NCBI GenBank assembly: GCA_034666705.1
Contig: JAXDLH010000288.1
Span: 1 to 64,000 of the forward strand
Direction of reading: 5' to 3'
Source of the DNA: JAXDLH01 sp034666705
GTDB taxonomy: Bacteria > Chloroflexota > UBA6077 > SHYK01
DNA: 64,000 nucleotides
The position numbers and the translations under genes are program-made. The notes under the pieces were generated by a model. The model was not told where the DNA came from, made no database searches, and worked only from the letters and a program-made list of their open reading frames with translations. Of this stretch, positions 25,878 to 33,452 are shown one piece after another. Position 1 is the first letter of the stretch. Each line of letters opens with the position of its first letter.

Positions 25878-26174
25878 ATGGACCCCATCGAGGACGACGA
25901 AGAAGAACGCCTGATCTCGGTCGAGTTCACCCTGCTGTCAGGCGAGACGGTCACGTCCCGCGTAGTGCTCGATGAAGAAGCAACCGAGGAGAGCGTGCAA
26001 CGCTACGCCGAACGCTTGATCCGCGAGATCGGCACCGAGACCGTCCGGACCTTTACTTACTGGTGGGAAGGGGAGTTCTACGTGGACGCCGTCCGCATGC
26101 ACGAGGTCGCGGCGATCAGCGTATCCACGGTGGCGCTGGAAGAGGACGACGAGGACGAGGAGTGGGACCGGTAG
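25878..26174 (+). CDS. Small acidic protein of unknown function
   Basis: A 98-residue, strongly acidic protein with DDEEE near the start and an EEDDEDEEWDR end around a compact middle (SVEFTLLSGETVTSRVVLDEEA, FTYWWEGEFYVDAVRMHEVAAIS). No family recognised. ATG at 25878 is preceded by GAAGGAAG. It lies downstream of the amidase gene and converges with the universal stress protein gene 12 bp away. Codon use and length suggest a real gene. Confidence 0.65.
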   Translation: MDPIEDDEEERLISVEFTLLSGETVTSRVVLDEEATEESVQRYAERLIREIGTETVRTFTYWWEGEFYVDAVRMHEVAAISVSTVALEEDDEDEEWDR

Positions 26175-26186
26175 GAGCCCCGCTCC

Positions 26187-26654
26187 TTACTCCTTCACGC
26201 GGACGATCATCACGGGACAGTGTCCCTGCCTGACCACGGCGTCGGTTACGCTGCCCAGCACAGCCCGGGCGATACCAGAGCGGCCGTGGCTCGCCATCGC
26301 GATCAATCCAATCTGGTGCGCGGTGGCGTACTCGACAATCTGGACGGCGGGCTCGCCCTCCGCTACCGCGTAGAAGGCGTTCAGTCCTTGCGCTTTGAGC
26401 TGCCCGGCGAGGGTGGAGAGCCGTGTCTTTGCTTGCTGGGCCAGCGCCTCCTGACCCTCCTCGATGACCTCGACCGTTTCCACCATCGCCGCGGGGGTCT
26501 CTTCGACCGCGGAGTACACTAACGGACTCGGCGGCGGGATCGACTCGAAAAGATGCACTTCGGCGTTCAGCCGTCGGGCGAGCTCGGTCGCATAGGGGAG
26601 CACCTGCTCTGCAAAGGGCGAACCGTCGTGCGGGACGAGGATCCGGTCGTACAA
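26187..26654 (-). CDS. Universal stress protein
   Basis: A 155-residue single-domain UspA-family protein. ILVPHDGSPFAEQVLPYA opens the fold and the C-terminal nucleotide-binding block GLIAMASHGRSGIARAVLGSVTD matches the ATP-binding G-x2-G-x9-G(S/T) pattern, so it is probably of the ATP-binding class. TTG at 26654 has AAGGAG 8 bp upstream. It is divergent from trmI. Confidence 0.93.
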   Translation of the reverse strand: MYDRILVPHDGSPFAEQVLPYATELARRLNAEVHLFESIPPPSPLVYSAVEETPAAMVETVEVIEEGQEALAQQAKTRLSTLAGQLKAQGLNAFYAVAEGEPAVQIVEYATAHQIGLIAMASHGRSGIARAVLGSVTDAVVRQGHCPVMIVRVKE

Positions 26655-26817
26655 GGCGCATCTCCTTCCGCTCGATCACACTATACTTCGCGCGCCCCGT
26701 TCGCACCGCCGCCGGGCGCACACGCGTAAGAGGCGAGCCACGGCTTCCGCTTGCGAATGAAGATCTGCGTTTCTGGGCAGCATCCGGTGATTCTCATTTG
26801 CGCCGCGGGAGGGCCAC

Positions 26818-27606
26818 CTGAACCCATTCCGACCTGGAGAGTGGGCGCTCCTCATCGACCGCAGTGGCCGCCAGTATCTGGTGCGGCTGGCAGAGGGCGG
26901 CGCCTTTCAGTTCCACCGCGGAATCGTGCAGCATGCCGATATTCTCGGACAGGACGAAGGCATCTGCGTGCACACGAGCCTGGATCGCCTGGTCTGGGCC
27001 TACCGGCCACGCATGCAGGACTACGTGATGGAGATGCAGCGCAACAGTGCCATCGTTTACCCGAAGGACATCGCGTTCGTGCTGGTTTGGGGAGACATCT
27101 TCCCTGGCGCGCGCGTCTTCGAGGCAGGCGTTGGGTCCGGCGCGATGGCCATCGCCATCCTCCGCGCAATCGGGGCCGCCGGCCAGCTTGTGAGCTATGA
27201 GCTTCGTGAGGACATGATCGCGCGGGCGCAGGCCAACGTTCACGCCTTTCATGGCCCGACGGAGAACTGGGCAGTCCATCAGCGCGACGCCTACGAGACG
27301 ATTGACGACGGGCCGTTCGACCGGATGTTCCTCGATCTGCCGGAACCCGGCCGCGTCGCGCCGCATGCCGCCGGGGCGTTGAAGCCCGGGGGCATCCTCT
27401 GCACCTACCTGCCAAACGCCACGCAAGTCGACTCGACGGTAGCGGCACTGCGCGAGAGCGGCGCCTTCGCGGAGATCGAAACGTATGAGACGCTCTATCG
27501 GCCGTGGGTGTTTCGCGGGCAGAGCGCCCGGCCAGCGCACGTCATGGTCGGCCACACCGGCTTTCTCACCTTCGCCCGGCGGTCACTCGATCGGGCTCGT
27601 GACTGA
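26818..27606 (+). CDS. trmI: tRNA (adenine-58-N1)-methyltransferase TrmI, CTG start
   Basis: A 262-residue SAM-dependent enzyme that makes m1A58 in the tRNA T loop. The SAM motif VFEAGVGSGAMAIAILRAI, the catalytic-side LDLPEPGRVAPHA and the LCTYLPNATQV strand match TrmI. The N-terminal domain conserved in the family (NPFRPGEWALLIDRSGRQYL) is in frame but upstream of the first GTG at 26881; it begins at CTG 26818, five bases after GGAGG (26808-26812). CTG is therefore the most plausible start. It is followed by the speD promoter. Confidence 0.9.
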   Translation: MNPFRPGEWALLIDRSGRQYLVRLAEGGAFQFHRGIVQHADILGQDEGICVHTSLDRLVWAYRPRMQDYVMEMQRNSAIVYPKDIAFVLVWGDIFPGARVFEAGVGSGAMAIAILRAIGAAGQLVSYELREDMIARAQANVHAFHGPTENWAVHQRDAYETIDDGPFDRMFLDLPEPGRVAPHAAGALKPGGILCTYLPNATQVDSTVAALRESGAFAEIETYETLYRPWVFRGQSARPAHVMVGHTGFLTFARRSLDRARD

Positions 27607-27627
27607 CCGTCCGGTGGCGTCCCGTTG

Positions 27628-27636
27628 TGCTACACT
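27628..27636 (+). promoter_or_regulatory. Candidate extended -10 promoter of the speDEB operon
   Basis: TGC-TACACT directly after trmI, giving a predicted leader of about 280 nt before speD. No good -35 is seen. The region 27607-27921 has no full-length gene; it holds this promoter, a stable hairpin (27694-27726), a mini-ORF and a terminator. Confidence 0.4.
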
Positions 27637-27693
27637 GTGCGTTGCGAGTCCTACCGGCCGAACTGGCACGGAAGGGGGGCGGGAGCCCAATAC

Positions 27694-27726
27694 CAGCAGC
27701 GCGCGAGCGTTCGGGCGCGACTGCTG
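27694..27726 (+). other. Stem-loop in the speD leader
   Basis: CAGCAG-CGCGC pairs with GCGCG-A-CTGCTG, an 11-bp stem with one bulged base, just upstream of the leader mini-ORF. Role unknown; it could be the pause structure of an attenuator. Confidence 0.5.
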
Positions 27727-27733
27727 ATTCTCA

Positions 27734-27814
27734 ATGCGCCGACGCACCATAGCTCGTAATGGGCACCATTTTCTGGGGTTGGCTTCAATGCCAGTCACTG
27801 CCTTTGTACCGTGA
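27734..27814 (+). CDS. Candidate leader peptide of the polyamine operon
   Basis: A 26-codon frame starting MRRRTIARN and ending TAFVP-stop. The TGA lies 7 bp before the 5' arm of the terminator, so a ribosome held at the stop would block hairpin formation. The Pro-stop end recalls TnaC, and the basic N-terminus with adjacent His-His-Phe loosely recalls the ornithine-sensing SpeFL peptide, without demonstrable homology. The ribosome-binding site is poor. Support is positional only. Confidence 0.35.
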   Translation: MRRRTIARNGHHFLGLASMPVTAFVP

Positions 27815-27821
27815 AGGCGGG

Positions 27822-27848
27822 ACCACCTTGGGGTGGTGCTTTTGCTTT
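27822..27848 (+). terminator. Terminator/attenuator in the speD leader
   Basis: ACCACC (27822-27827) pairs with GGTGGT (27832-27837), loop TTGG, followed by GCTTTTGCTTT. The six-pair stem is modest. It lies inside the leader, 74 bp before speD, downstream of the likely promoter. Confidence 0.55.
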
Positions 27849-27921
27849 GGAAGCGGGCCTGCACACTGCCGTTCACGTCGCCACGGCGCTTGGTGGCGGA
27901 AGTTACCTGGGGGAATGGTGA

Positions 27922-28269
27922 ATGAAGGGTGTTGGGACGCATCTCGTCCTCGAGCTCTGGGGCTGTAGCAATCTCAATTCGCCCGAGGTCATCGAACAGG
28001 CGCTGCGCGACGTCGTAGACGCCACCGGGGTGACACTCCTCGACCTCAAGGTGTACCCATTCTCTCCAATGGGTGTGACCGGTGCGGCCATTGTCGCTGA
28101 GTCGCACATCATCATCCACACCTGGCCGGAGCACGGTTACGCAGCGATCGACGTATTCACCTGTGGTGAAGAGCGTGACATGAAGGGCGCGGTCGAGGCC
28201 GTACGGGAACACTTCACTCCGGAGCGCGTGCAGATGATGAACATCCTGCGCGGCATCCTCGTTGACTGA
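27922..28269 (+). CDS. speD: S-adenosylmethionine decarboxylase proenzyme
   Basis: A 115-residue prokaryotic AdoMetDC that supplies decarboxylated SAM for spermidine synthesis. The autocleavage site is Glu60-Ser61 in IVAESHIIIHTWPEHGYAAI, where Ser61 becomes the pyruvoyl group; the catalytic His66 and Cys81 (VFTCGEE) are present. It is the first gene of speD-speE-speB. Its stop overlaps the speE TTG by 8 bp, and the long leader suggests transcriptional attenuation. Confidence 0.97.
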   Translation: MKGVGTHLVLELWGCSNLNSPEVIEQALRDVVDATGVTLLDLKVYPFSPMGVTGAAIVAESHIIIHTWPEHGYAAIDVFTCGEERDMKGAVEAVREHFTPERVQMMNILRGILVD

Positions 28270-29140
28270 GCCCTCGACGCCCCCCAGCGTGCGCGACGGC
28301 GACTGGTTCTTCGAGATCGACGACAGTGGCTACGCGCAGGGCACGCGCGTTCGCCAACGGCTCCTCACCAAGCAGACCCCATTTCAGCGGCTCGAGATCC
28401 TGGAGTCTGAGGCATTTGGCCGCACCCTGGTGCTGGACGACGCACTCCAAACCACGGAGCGCGACGAGTTCATGTACCACGAGATGCTCGTCCACGTGCC
28501 ACTCATGACCCACCCGGCCCCACAGCGCGTGCTCATCATCGGTGGCGGAGATGGCGGGTCATTGCGCCGGCTCCTCCAACATCGCGTGCCCGAGCCGATC
28601 CAGGTCGAGATCGATCGCGACGTGATCGACGCATGCAAGGCGCACATCCCAGCTGTTTCAGCCGGCGCCTACGACGATCCCGCGGCGCGCGTCATCGTGG
28701 GAGACGGTATTCAGTACATGCGCGAGCATCCGGGCGGGCTCGACGTCGTCATCGTCGACTCCACCGACCCCGTCGGTCCGGCTGTCCAGCTCTTCGAGGA
28801 GCCGTTCTACCAAGACGTGGCCCGCTCACTGGCGGATGACGGTCTGATGGTGGCACAGAGCAGCTCGCCGCTGTATATGGCCGATGAGCTGCGCAGCCAG
28901 GTGCACAACTTGCGCTCGGTATTTCCTATCGTGCGCACCTACCTCGGCATCGTCATGGGCTACCCAGGCGTGCTGTGGAGCTACTCTATTGGCTCGAAGC
29001 GCTACGATCCGCTCGACGCGACGCGGGAGTCCATCGCCGACCGGCTCGCCGCCAATAGTGTCGCTACCCGCTATTACACGCCGGACGTGCATCACGCGGC
29101 CTTCGCGCTGCCGCGCTTCATCGAGGACATCGTCTCCTGA
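28262..29140 (+). CDS. speE: Spermidine synthase (polyamine aminopropyltransferase)
   Basis: A 292-residue aminopropyltransferase that moves the aminopropyl group from decarboxylated SAM to putrescine. GRTLVLDDALQTTERDEFMYHEML (in part LDDALQTTERDEF), VLIIGGGDGGSLRRLLQH and VVIVDSTDPVGPA are the family motifs; the two acidic active-site segments are intact. The start is TTG at 28262, inside the speD end. The stop overlaps the CTG start of the agmatinase gene. Confidence 0.97.
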   Translation: MTEPSTPPSVRDGDWFFEIDDSGYAQGTRVRQRLLTKQTPFQRLEILESEAFGRTLVLDDALQTTERDEFMYHEMLVHVPLMTHPAPQRVLIIGGGDGGSLRRLLQHRVPEPIQVEIDRDVIDACKAHIPAVSAGAYDDPAARVIVGDGIQYMREHPGGLDVVIVDSTDPVGPAVQLFEEPFYQDVARSLADDGLMVAQSSSPLYMADELRSQVHNLRSVFPIVRTYLGIVMGYPGVLWSYSIGSKRYDPLDATRESIADRLAANSVATRYYTPDVHHAAFALPRFIEDIVS

Positions 29141-30012
29141 CCACTGTCCACTTCGTCCCACCTGCCCAGCCCTTCCTTGCGGCCAGCGATGATCCGAGCG
29201 TCGAGCCGCGAGCCATCATCATCGGCGCGGGCCTGGATCTCACCGAGTGCTACCGCAGCGGAACTGCCGCAGCGCCTGACCGCATCCGCGCAGTCTCCGA
29301 CGTGCTCGAGAGCTACAGCCCGGAGCTGCAGGCCGATCTGGCAGAGCTGCCCCTCGCCGATTGGGGCAACGTACCGCTCGTTGGTCTCGATATGGATGCG
29401 GCCCTCGCGAACGTCGCCGACGCCGTAGAGCAGGCCGCTGCACGGGCCCTCCCGATCATGATCGGCGGCGAGCATACCGCTACTCTCGGCGCCGTCCGCG
29501 GACTGCAGCGGCTGCACCCCGGTCTCGTGGTGATGCACGTGGACGCCCATACTGACCTGCGCGACAGCTACCTTGGGTTCGAGATATCCCACGCGACGTT
29601 CATGCGGCGCGTGGTGGAGGAGCTTGGCATCGGCCACCTGGCTCAATACGGCATTCGGTCCGGCACGCGCGAGGAGCTCGAGCTTGCTCGCGGCTGCCTG
29701 CACTCCGGTCCGGGCCTCGACGTGGGCCGTAACGCCCGTGACCGTATCCACCATCGTCCTGTTTACGTCACGATCGATATCGACGTCCTCGATCCGAGTG
29801 CGGCCCCCGGTACTGGCTGTCCGGAGCCCGGGGGGTGCACGTTTCGCGAGCTCGTCGCCTTCCTGCGCTCGCTTCGTGAGCTCAACGTCGTCGGCGTCGA
29901 CGTCATGGAGGTCTTGCCCGCGGCCGACGTGAATGACATCACCTCTGCGGCAGCCGCCAAATTGGTGCGGGAAGCGGCGCTCGCGTTCGGTCTCCGAGCG
30001 CCGCGCGCCTGA
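29137..30012 (+). CDS. speB: Agmatinase, CTG start in a CTGA overlap
   Basis: A 291-residue ureohydrolase that converts agmatine to putrescine, the substrate of SpeE. Mn2+ ligands occur in GGEHTATLG, HVDAHTDLRD and TIDIDVLDPSAAPGTG, with GVDVMEVLPAADVNDIT. The first GTG in frame (29302) would delete the N-terminal family region (RSGTAAAPDRIRAVSDVLES). No ATG, GTG or TTG exists between an in-frame stop at 29056 and 29302; CTG at 29137 overlaps the speE stop exactly as CTGA and has GAGGA 9 bp upstream. Confidence 0.9.
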   Translation: MTTVHFVPPAQPFLAASDDPSVEPRAIIIGAGLDLTECYRSGTAAAPDRIRAVSDVLESYSPELQADLAELPLADWGNVPLVGLDMDAALANVADAVEQAAARALPIMIGGEHTATLGAVRGLQRLHPGLVVMHVDAHTDLRDSYLGFEISHATFMRRVVEELGIGHLAQYGIRSGTREELELARGCLHSGPGLDVGRNARDRIHHRPVYVTIDIDVLDPSAAPGTGCPEPGGCTFRELVAFLRSLRELNVVGVDVMEVLPAADVNDITSAAAAKLVREAALAFGLRAPRA

Positions 30013-30145
30013 AGCCGGCCCCGCAACTTCCGAAGAGCTCCCCGCGTACTACTCTTGCAGACGAACGGCTCTTGCGCACCAACGGCGCGCCGAGTATCGT
30101 TTCGCCTACGCAGCCACAACGACGTGGCGACGGGTTGGAGATGTG

Positions 30146-31477
30146 GTGGAAGGGGCGCGAACCGAGCCTCCGCTTGCTGGCTTATCCCGCGCGATCCGGC
30201 TCTGCATCGGTGGCAACTTCCTCCTCCGGCTTGGCAACTCCTGCACGGGCGTGCTCATGGGGTTGCTGCTCGCGAGCCTCAGTCGCAGCGGCATCGACGT
30301 GCCCCCTATCGTCTTTGGCCTCGCCGCCGCGTCGTTCTACCTCGCGGAGCTGCTTGGCGCACCCTGGTTCGGCGCGCTCAGCGACCGCAAGGGACGGCGG
30401 CTGTTCCTCGTCATCGGGCCGATGTTCGGGCTCCTCGCCGTGCAACTCATCGGGTGGCCGAGCCTCGCGCTCGGCTTTCCGCTTCTCCTCGTCCCCATTG
30501 CCGTCGGTCGTCTGACCGAGGGACTATCGACGGCTTCGACCGCACCTGCGACGTTGAGCTTTCTATCGGCGGCGACGACGAGCTCGACGACGATGCGCGG
30601 ACGAGTCATGGCCTGGTACGAGATGACGACGGTCGTGGGTATTGGCGGCGGGTACGTGCTCGCTGGGCCGCTTTGGGATCTCCTTGGTCACGCGGCGTTC
30701 TTGCTCGTCACGGCGATCTACGGGCTCAGCCTCGTCGCGTTCGCGGTGATGCGCGATCCGCACGCCGGCCACGCGCTCGACCGTCCCCACGGATCGCCGT
30801 GGAGGGTACTGCGGCGGCGCGCGGTGCTGCGCTTCGCACCGGCCTGGCTCGCCGTGAATACGATCGTCGGTGCATGGTCGACCCACTCGTCATTCCAGCT
30901 CGTTGCCGGCCGTCACCTCGACCAGTACCTGTCTGGCGGTTTCAGCGCGACGATGCTCGGGGTTGGGTTCGGGATTTTCAGCGCTGCGTTCGTGATCGGC
31001 ATCTTCTTCTGGGGCGCCACGCTGGGCATGCGGCGCAAGACGAGCACGATGTTGATCACGATGATGGGCACCTACGTGGTGTGTGGCGCGCTGCTCGCCA
31101 TCAACCACCTTGCCCAGCACGGACCGGGCTGGCGGCTCGTGTTCACGCTCTGCTTCGCACTCGGCGTAATGGTGATGAGTGGCTTCACGCCCGTGGCTCT
31201 GGCTCACCTCGCCGACATCTCCGAGGAGATCGCTGAGGAGCGTGGCACCGTGATGGGGCTCTATTCAGTGCTCTTCGGCCTGGGCCAGTTCCTCGGGGCA
31301 GCGCTCGGCGGCCCCTTCGCGGAGTTCGGCAGTATCGACGGGCTGATCGCGCTGACACTGATCCTTGCCACGATCTCCGTAGGCACCGTGCTCTTTCTGC
31401 GTCGCGAGGAAGCCCGCGAGCGCGGCGAGCGCGGCGGTCTCCGAGGTCCGGCCATCGCCGACACCTCCGCGGTCTAA
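30146..31477 (+). CDS. Major facilitator superfamily transporter
   Basis: A 443-residue, twelve-helix MFS permease. The loop-2 motif APWFGALSDRKGRRLFLV is classic, and the second half repeats the six-helix pattern. Substrate is unknown; its position after the polyamine operon, with a 133-bp gap, suggests but does not show a link to polyamine export. The start is uncertain: GTG at 30146 with TTGGAG five bases upstream is preferred, since the open frame upstream to 29933 overlaps speB and looks non-coding. Confidence 0.88.
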   Translation: MEGARTEPPLAGLSRAIRLCIGGNFLLRLGNSCTGVLMGLLLASLSRSGIDVPPIVFGLAAASFYLAELLGAPWFGALSDRKGRRLFLVIGPMFGLLAVQLIGWPSLALGFPLLLVPIAVGRLTEGLSTASTAPATLSFLSAATTSSTTMRGRVMAWYEMTTVVGIGGGYVLAGPLWDLLGHAAFLLVTAIYGLSLVAFAVMRDPHAGHALDRPHGSPWRVLRRRAVLRFAPAWLAVNTIVGAWSTHSSFQLVAGRHLDQYLSGGFSATMLGVGFGIFSAAFVIGIFFWGATLGMRRKTSTMLITMMGTYVVCGALLAINHLAQHGPGWRLVFTLCFALGVMVMSGFTPVALAHLADISEEIAEERGTVMGLYSVLFGLGQFLGAALGGPFAEFGSIDGLIALTLILATISVGTVLFLRREEARERGERGGLRGPAIADTSAV

Positions 31478-31487
31478 CGATAGATAA

Positions 31488-33317
31488 CTACCCGGGCCAC
31501 ACGCGCGGCGCGATGAGCGCGACCGTAATCGCGATCAGCACCGTGAGCGGGGCACCCACCCGCATGTAATCGGTAAACCGATAGCCGCCCGGGCCATAGA
31601 TGATCAGGTTGTGGTGGCTCATGGGCGTGAGCACCGCCGTCACCGCGGCCATCGCGACTGTCACAATGTACGGCTCAGGCGGCCGGCCCAGCGCCTGTGC
31701 CAGCGCGATAGCCACCGGTCCGAAGAGTGCCACCGTCGCGGAGTCGGACCCCATGAATTGCACCACGAGACCCACCGTAGCGAATACGGCGAGCAGGATC
31801 GCGACCTCGCTCCAGCCGCCAATAATGCCCTGCAGCCACCCAGCGAGCAGGTCCGCCGCGCCGGTCGATTTCATCGCCGTGCCGAGTGGGATTGCGCCGG
31901 CGATGAAGAGATACATTCGCGCATCGATCGCGCGGTACGCCTGCCGGACACTCACGCAGCCAGTCAGCACCATGGCGACCGCGCCGGCGAGCGTCGCCAT
32001 GCCAAGCGTCAACACACCCGTTCCCGCAGCCGCCACGGTGGCGAGCATCACGGCAGCCGCGACGAGCGCCCTGCGTCGGCGCAGCGGTTCGGCATGAAAG
32101 GGCATGAGCATCAGGAAGCTCTCATTCCGGCCAATCCGCTCCAGTGCATCCTCCGAGCCGTGGAGGACGAGGACGTCCCCCTCGCGCAGGCGAATTCGCG
32201 ACATCTGTTGCGTGGGCAGCTCGGTCTGGCGCCAGAGGCTGACGACGAGCGCTCCATAACGGTCGAGAAAGTCGACGTCGCCAAGGGTGCGGCCTACGAG
32301 GTTCGAACCGGGGGCAACGACCGCTTGCACCAGTCGGTCCGCAATTTCCGTATCCGGCTCACTCCCGTGCCCTCCGCTCGCACCATTGCCGCCATCCATG
32401 AGCTCGGAAACCTGCGCCTCGTAGCGCTTTAGCGGGTGGAGCTCGATGCCGGGCTCCTGGTGAACGGCCACGAGTGCATCGGCGCCGGTGCGCACCAGCA
32501 GTACGTCGCCAGCTTGCAGCGCGACGCGCTGGGGAGAGGGCAATTGACGCCCGTGGCGGATCAGACCGACTACCTTGAAGGCTTCCTCACTCGCCTCCTC
32601 CACTTCGGCGACGCTCTTGCCGACGAGCTCGGACTCCGGGAGCACGACCATCTCGATGAAATAGTCGTCGAGCCGAAATGGGTCGGCAATCGTGTCAGCC
32701 CCGCGCCGCTCTGGCAGCAGGAAACGGCCGAGAAGCACCATGAAGAGCGTGCCGACAACCGTAATAGCGAGTCCGATCGGCGCAATCGAGAAGACGCCCA
32801 GCCCATCGCGGCCCACCTGACGCAGCAGCTCGCTCGAGACGAGGAACGAAGGCGCGCCAATAATGGTGATCGTAGTACCGAGGGAGCTGCCGATCGCCAC
32901 GGGCATGAGCAGCTTGGAGGGCGAGATTCCCTTGTCGCGGGAGAGTGAAAGCGTAACCGGCAGCATGATTGCCGTGATCGTCACGTGGTGGGTGAACGCG
33001 GAGAGGAGGGCCGAGGCCGGCATCAGGACCGCGACCATCCGGCCGAGCGTCGCCCCCGCGAGCCGGCCAATCCATGCGCCGAGACGGTCGGAAAGTCCCG
33101 TATGGGCGAAGCCTGCGCTCAAGACGAAGACCGAGGCGATCGCGATTGCCGGCTCGGCTGAGAAGCCGGCGAAGGCGTGTGGCATGTCCAGAATGCGCGT
33201 GATGTAGAGCGCCAGGATAATCAGCATGGCGACGAGGTCGGCGCGCAGCCGCTCGCTGATAAGCAGGCCGAACGCGACCACAAGGATCGCGAAGAAGACG
33301 ATCATTTCCAGTGTCAA
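31488..33317 (-). CDS. SLC13-family anion permease with two TrkA-C domains
   Basis: A 609-residue membrane transporter of the divalent anion:Na+ (CitT/SLC13) type. Hydrophobic blocks flank a cytoplasmic insert of about residues 205-400 that carries two TrkA-C (RCK_C) modules, VVLPESELVGKSVAEVEEAS and VVAPGSNLVGRTLGDVDF, each ending in a GDVLLV/GDVLVL strand. C-terminal helices contain PLGTAMKSTGAADLLA and FMGSDSATVALFGPVAIAL. Substrate may be sulfate, dicarboxylate or another anion. TTG at 33317 follows GGGGGAG by 7 bp. It follows the kinase genes after a 135-bp gap and converges with the MFS gene. Confidence 0.88.
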   Translation of the reverse strand: MTLEMIVFFAILVVAFGLLISERLRADLVAMLIILALYITRILDMPHAFAGFSAEPAIAIASVFVLSAGFAHTGLSDRLGAWIGRLAGATLGRMVAVLMPASALLSAFTHHVTITAIMLPVTLSLSRDKGISPSKLLMPVAIGSSLGTTITIIGAPSFLVSSELLRQVGRDGLGVFSIAPIGLAITVVGTLFMVLLGRFLLPERRGADTIADPFRLDDYFIEMVVLPESELVGKSVAEVEEASEEAFKVVGLIRHGRQLPSPQRVALQAGDVLLVRTGADALVAVHQEPGIELHPLKRYEAQVSELMDGGNGASGGHGSEPDTEIADRLVQAVVAPGSNLVGRTLGDVDFLDRYGALVVSLWRQTELPTQQMSRIRLREGDVLVLHGSEDALERIGRNESFLMLMPFHAEPLRRRRALVAAAVMLATVAAAGTGVLTLGMATLAGAVAMVLTGCVSVRQAYRAIDARMYLFIAGAIPLGTAMKSTGAADLLAGWLQGIIGGWSEVAILLAVFATVGLVVQFMGSDSATVALFGPVAIALAQALGRPPEPYIVTVAMAAVTAVLTPMSHHNLIIYGPGGYRFTDYMRVGAPLTVLIAITVALIAPRVWPG

Positions 33318-33452
33318 GCCGCAGCTCCCCCCGCCTAGCCGTCCCTGTGAACAGCATGGCAGGACGGAGGCGACGACCGTAAGCCTGTGGCTGTGACGAC
33401 TTGGCGTCAGTGCGGGCGTTGGTGCGCGGTTGCCCGATGCGGGTCGGGGAGG

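Noticed and set aside
27759..27968. A 69-codon open frame across the speD leader and into speD
   Set aside because: It is Cys/Trp/Arg-rich without family resemblance, runs through the terminator and overlaps speD in another frame; GC-rich DNA gives such frames by chance.
29933..30145. An N-terminal extension of the MFS transporter
   Set aside because: It overlaps speB, is rich in Arg/Ser/Thr without membrane character, and a better start with TTGGAG exists at 30146.
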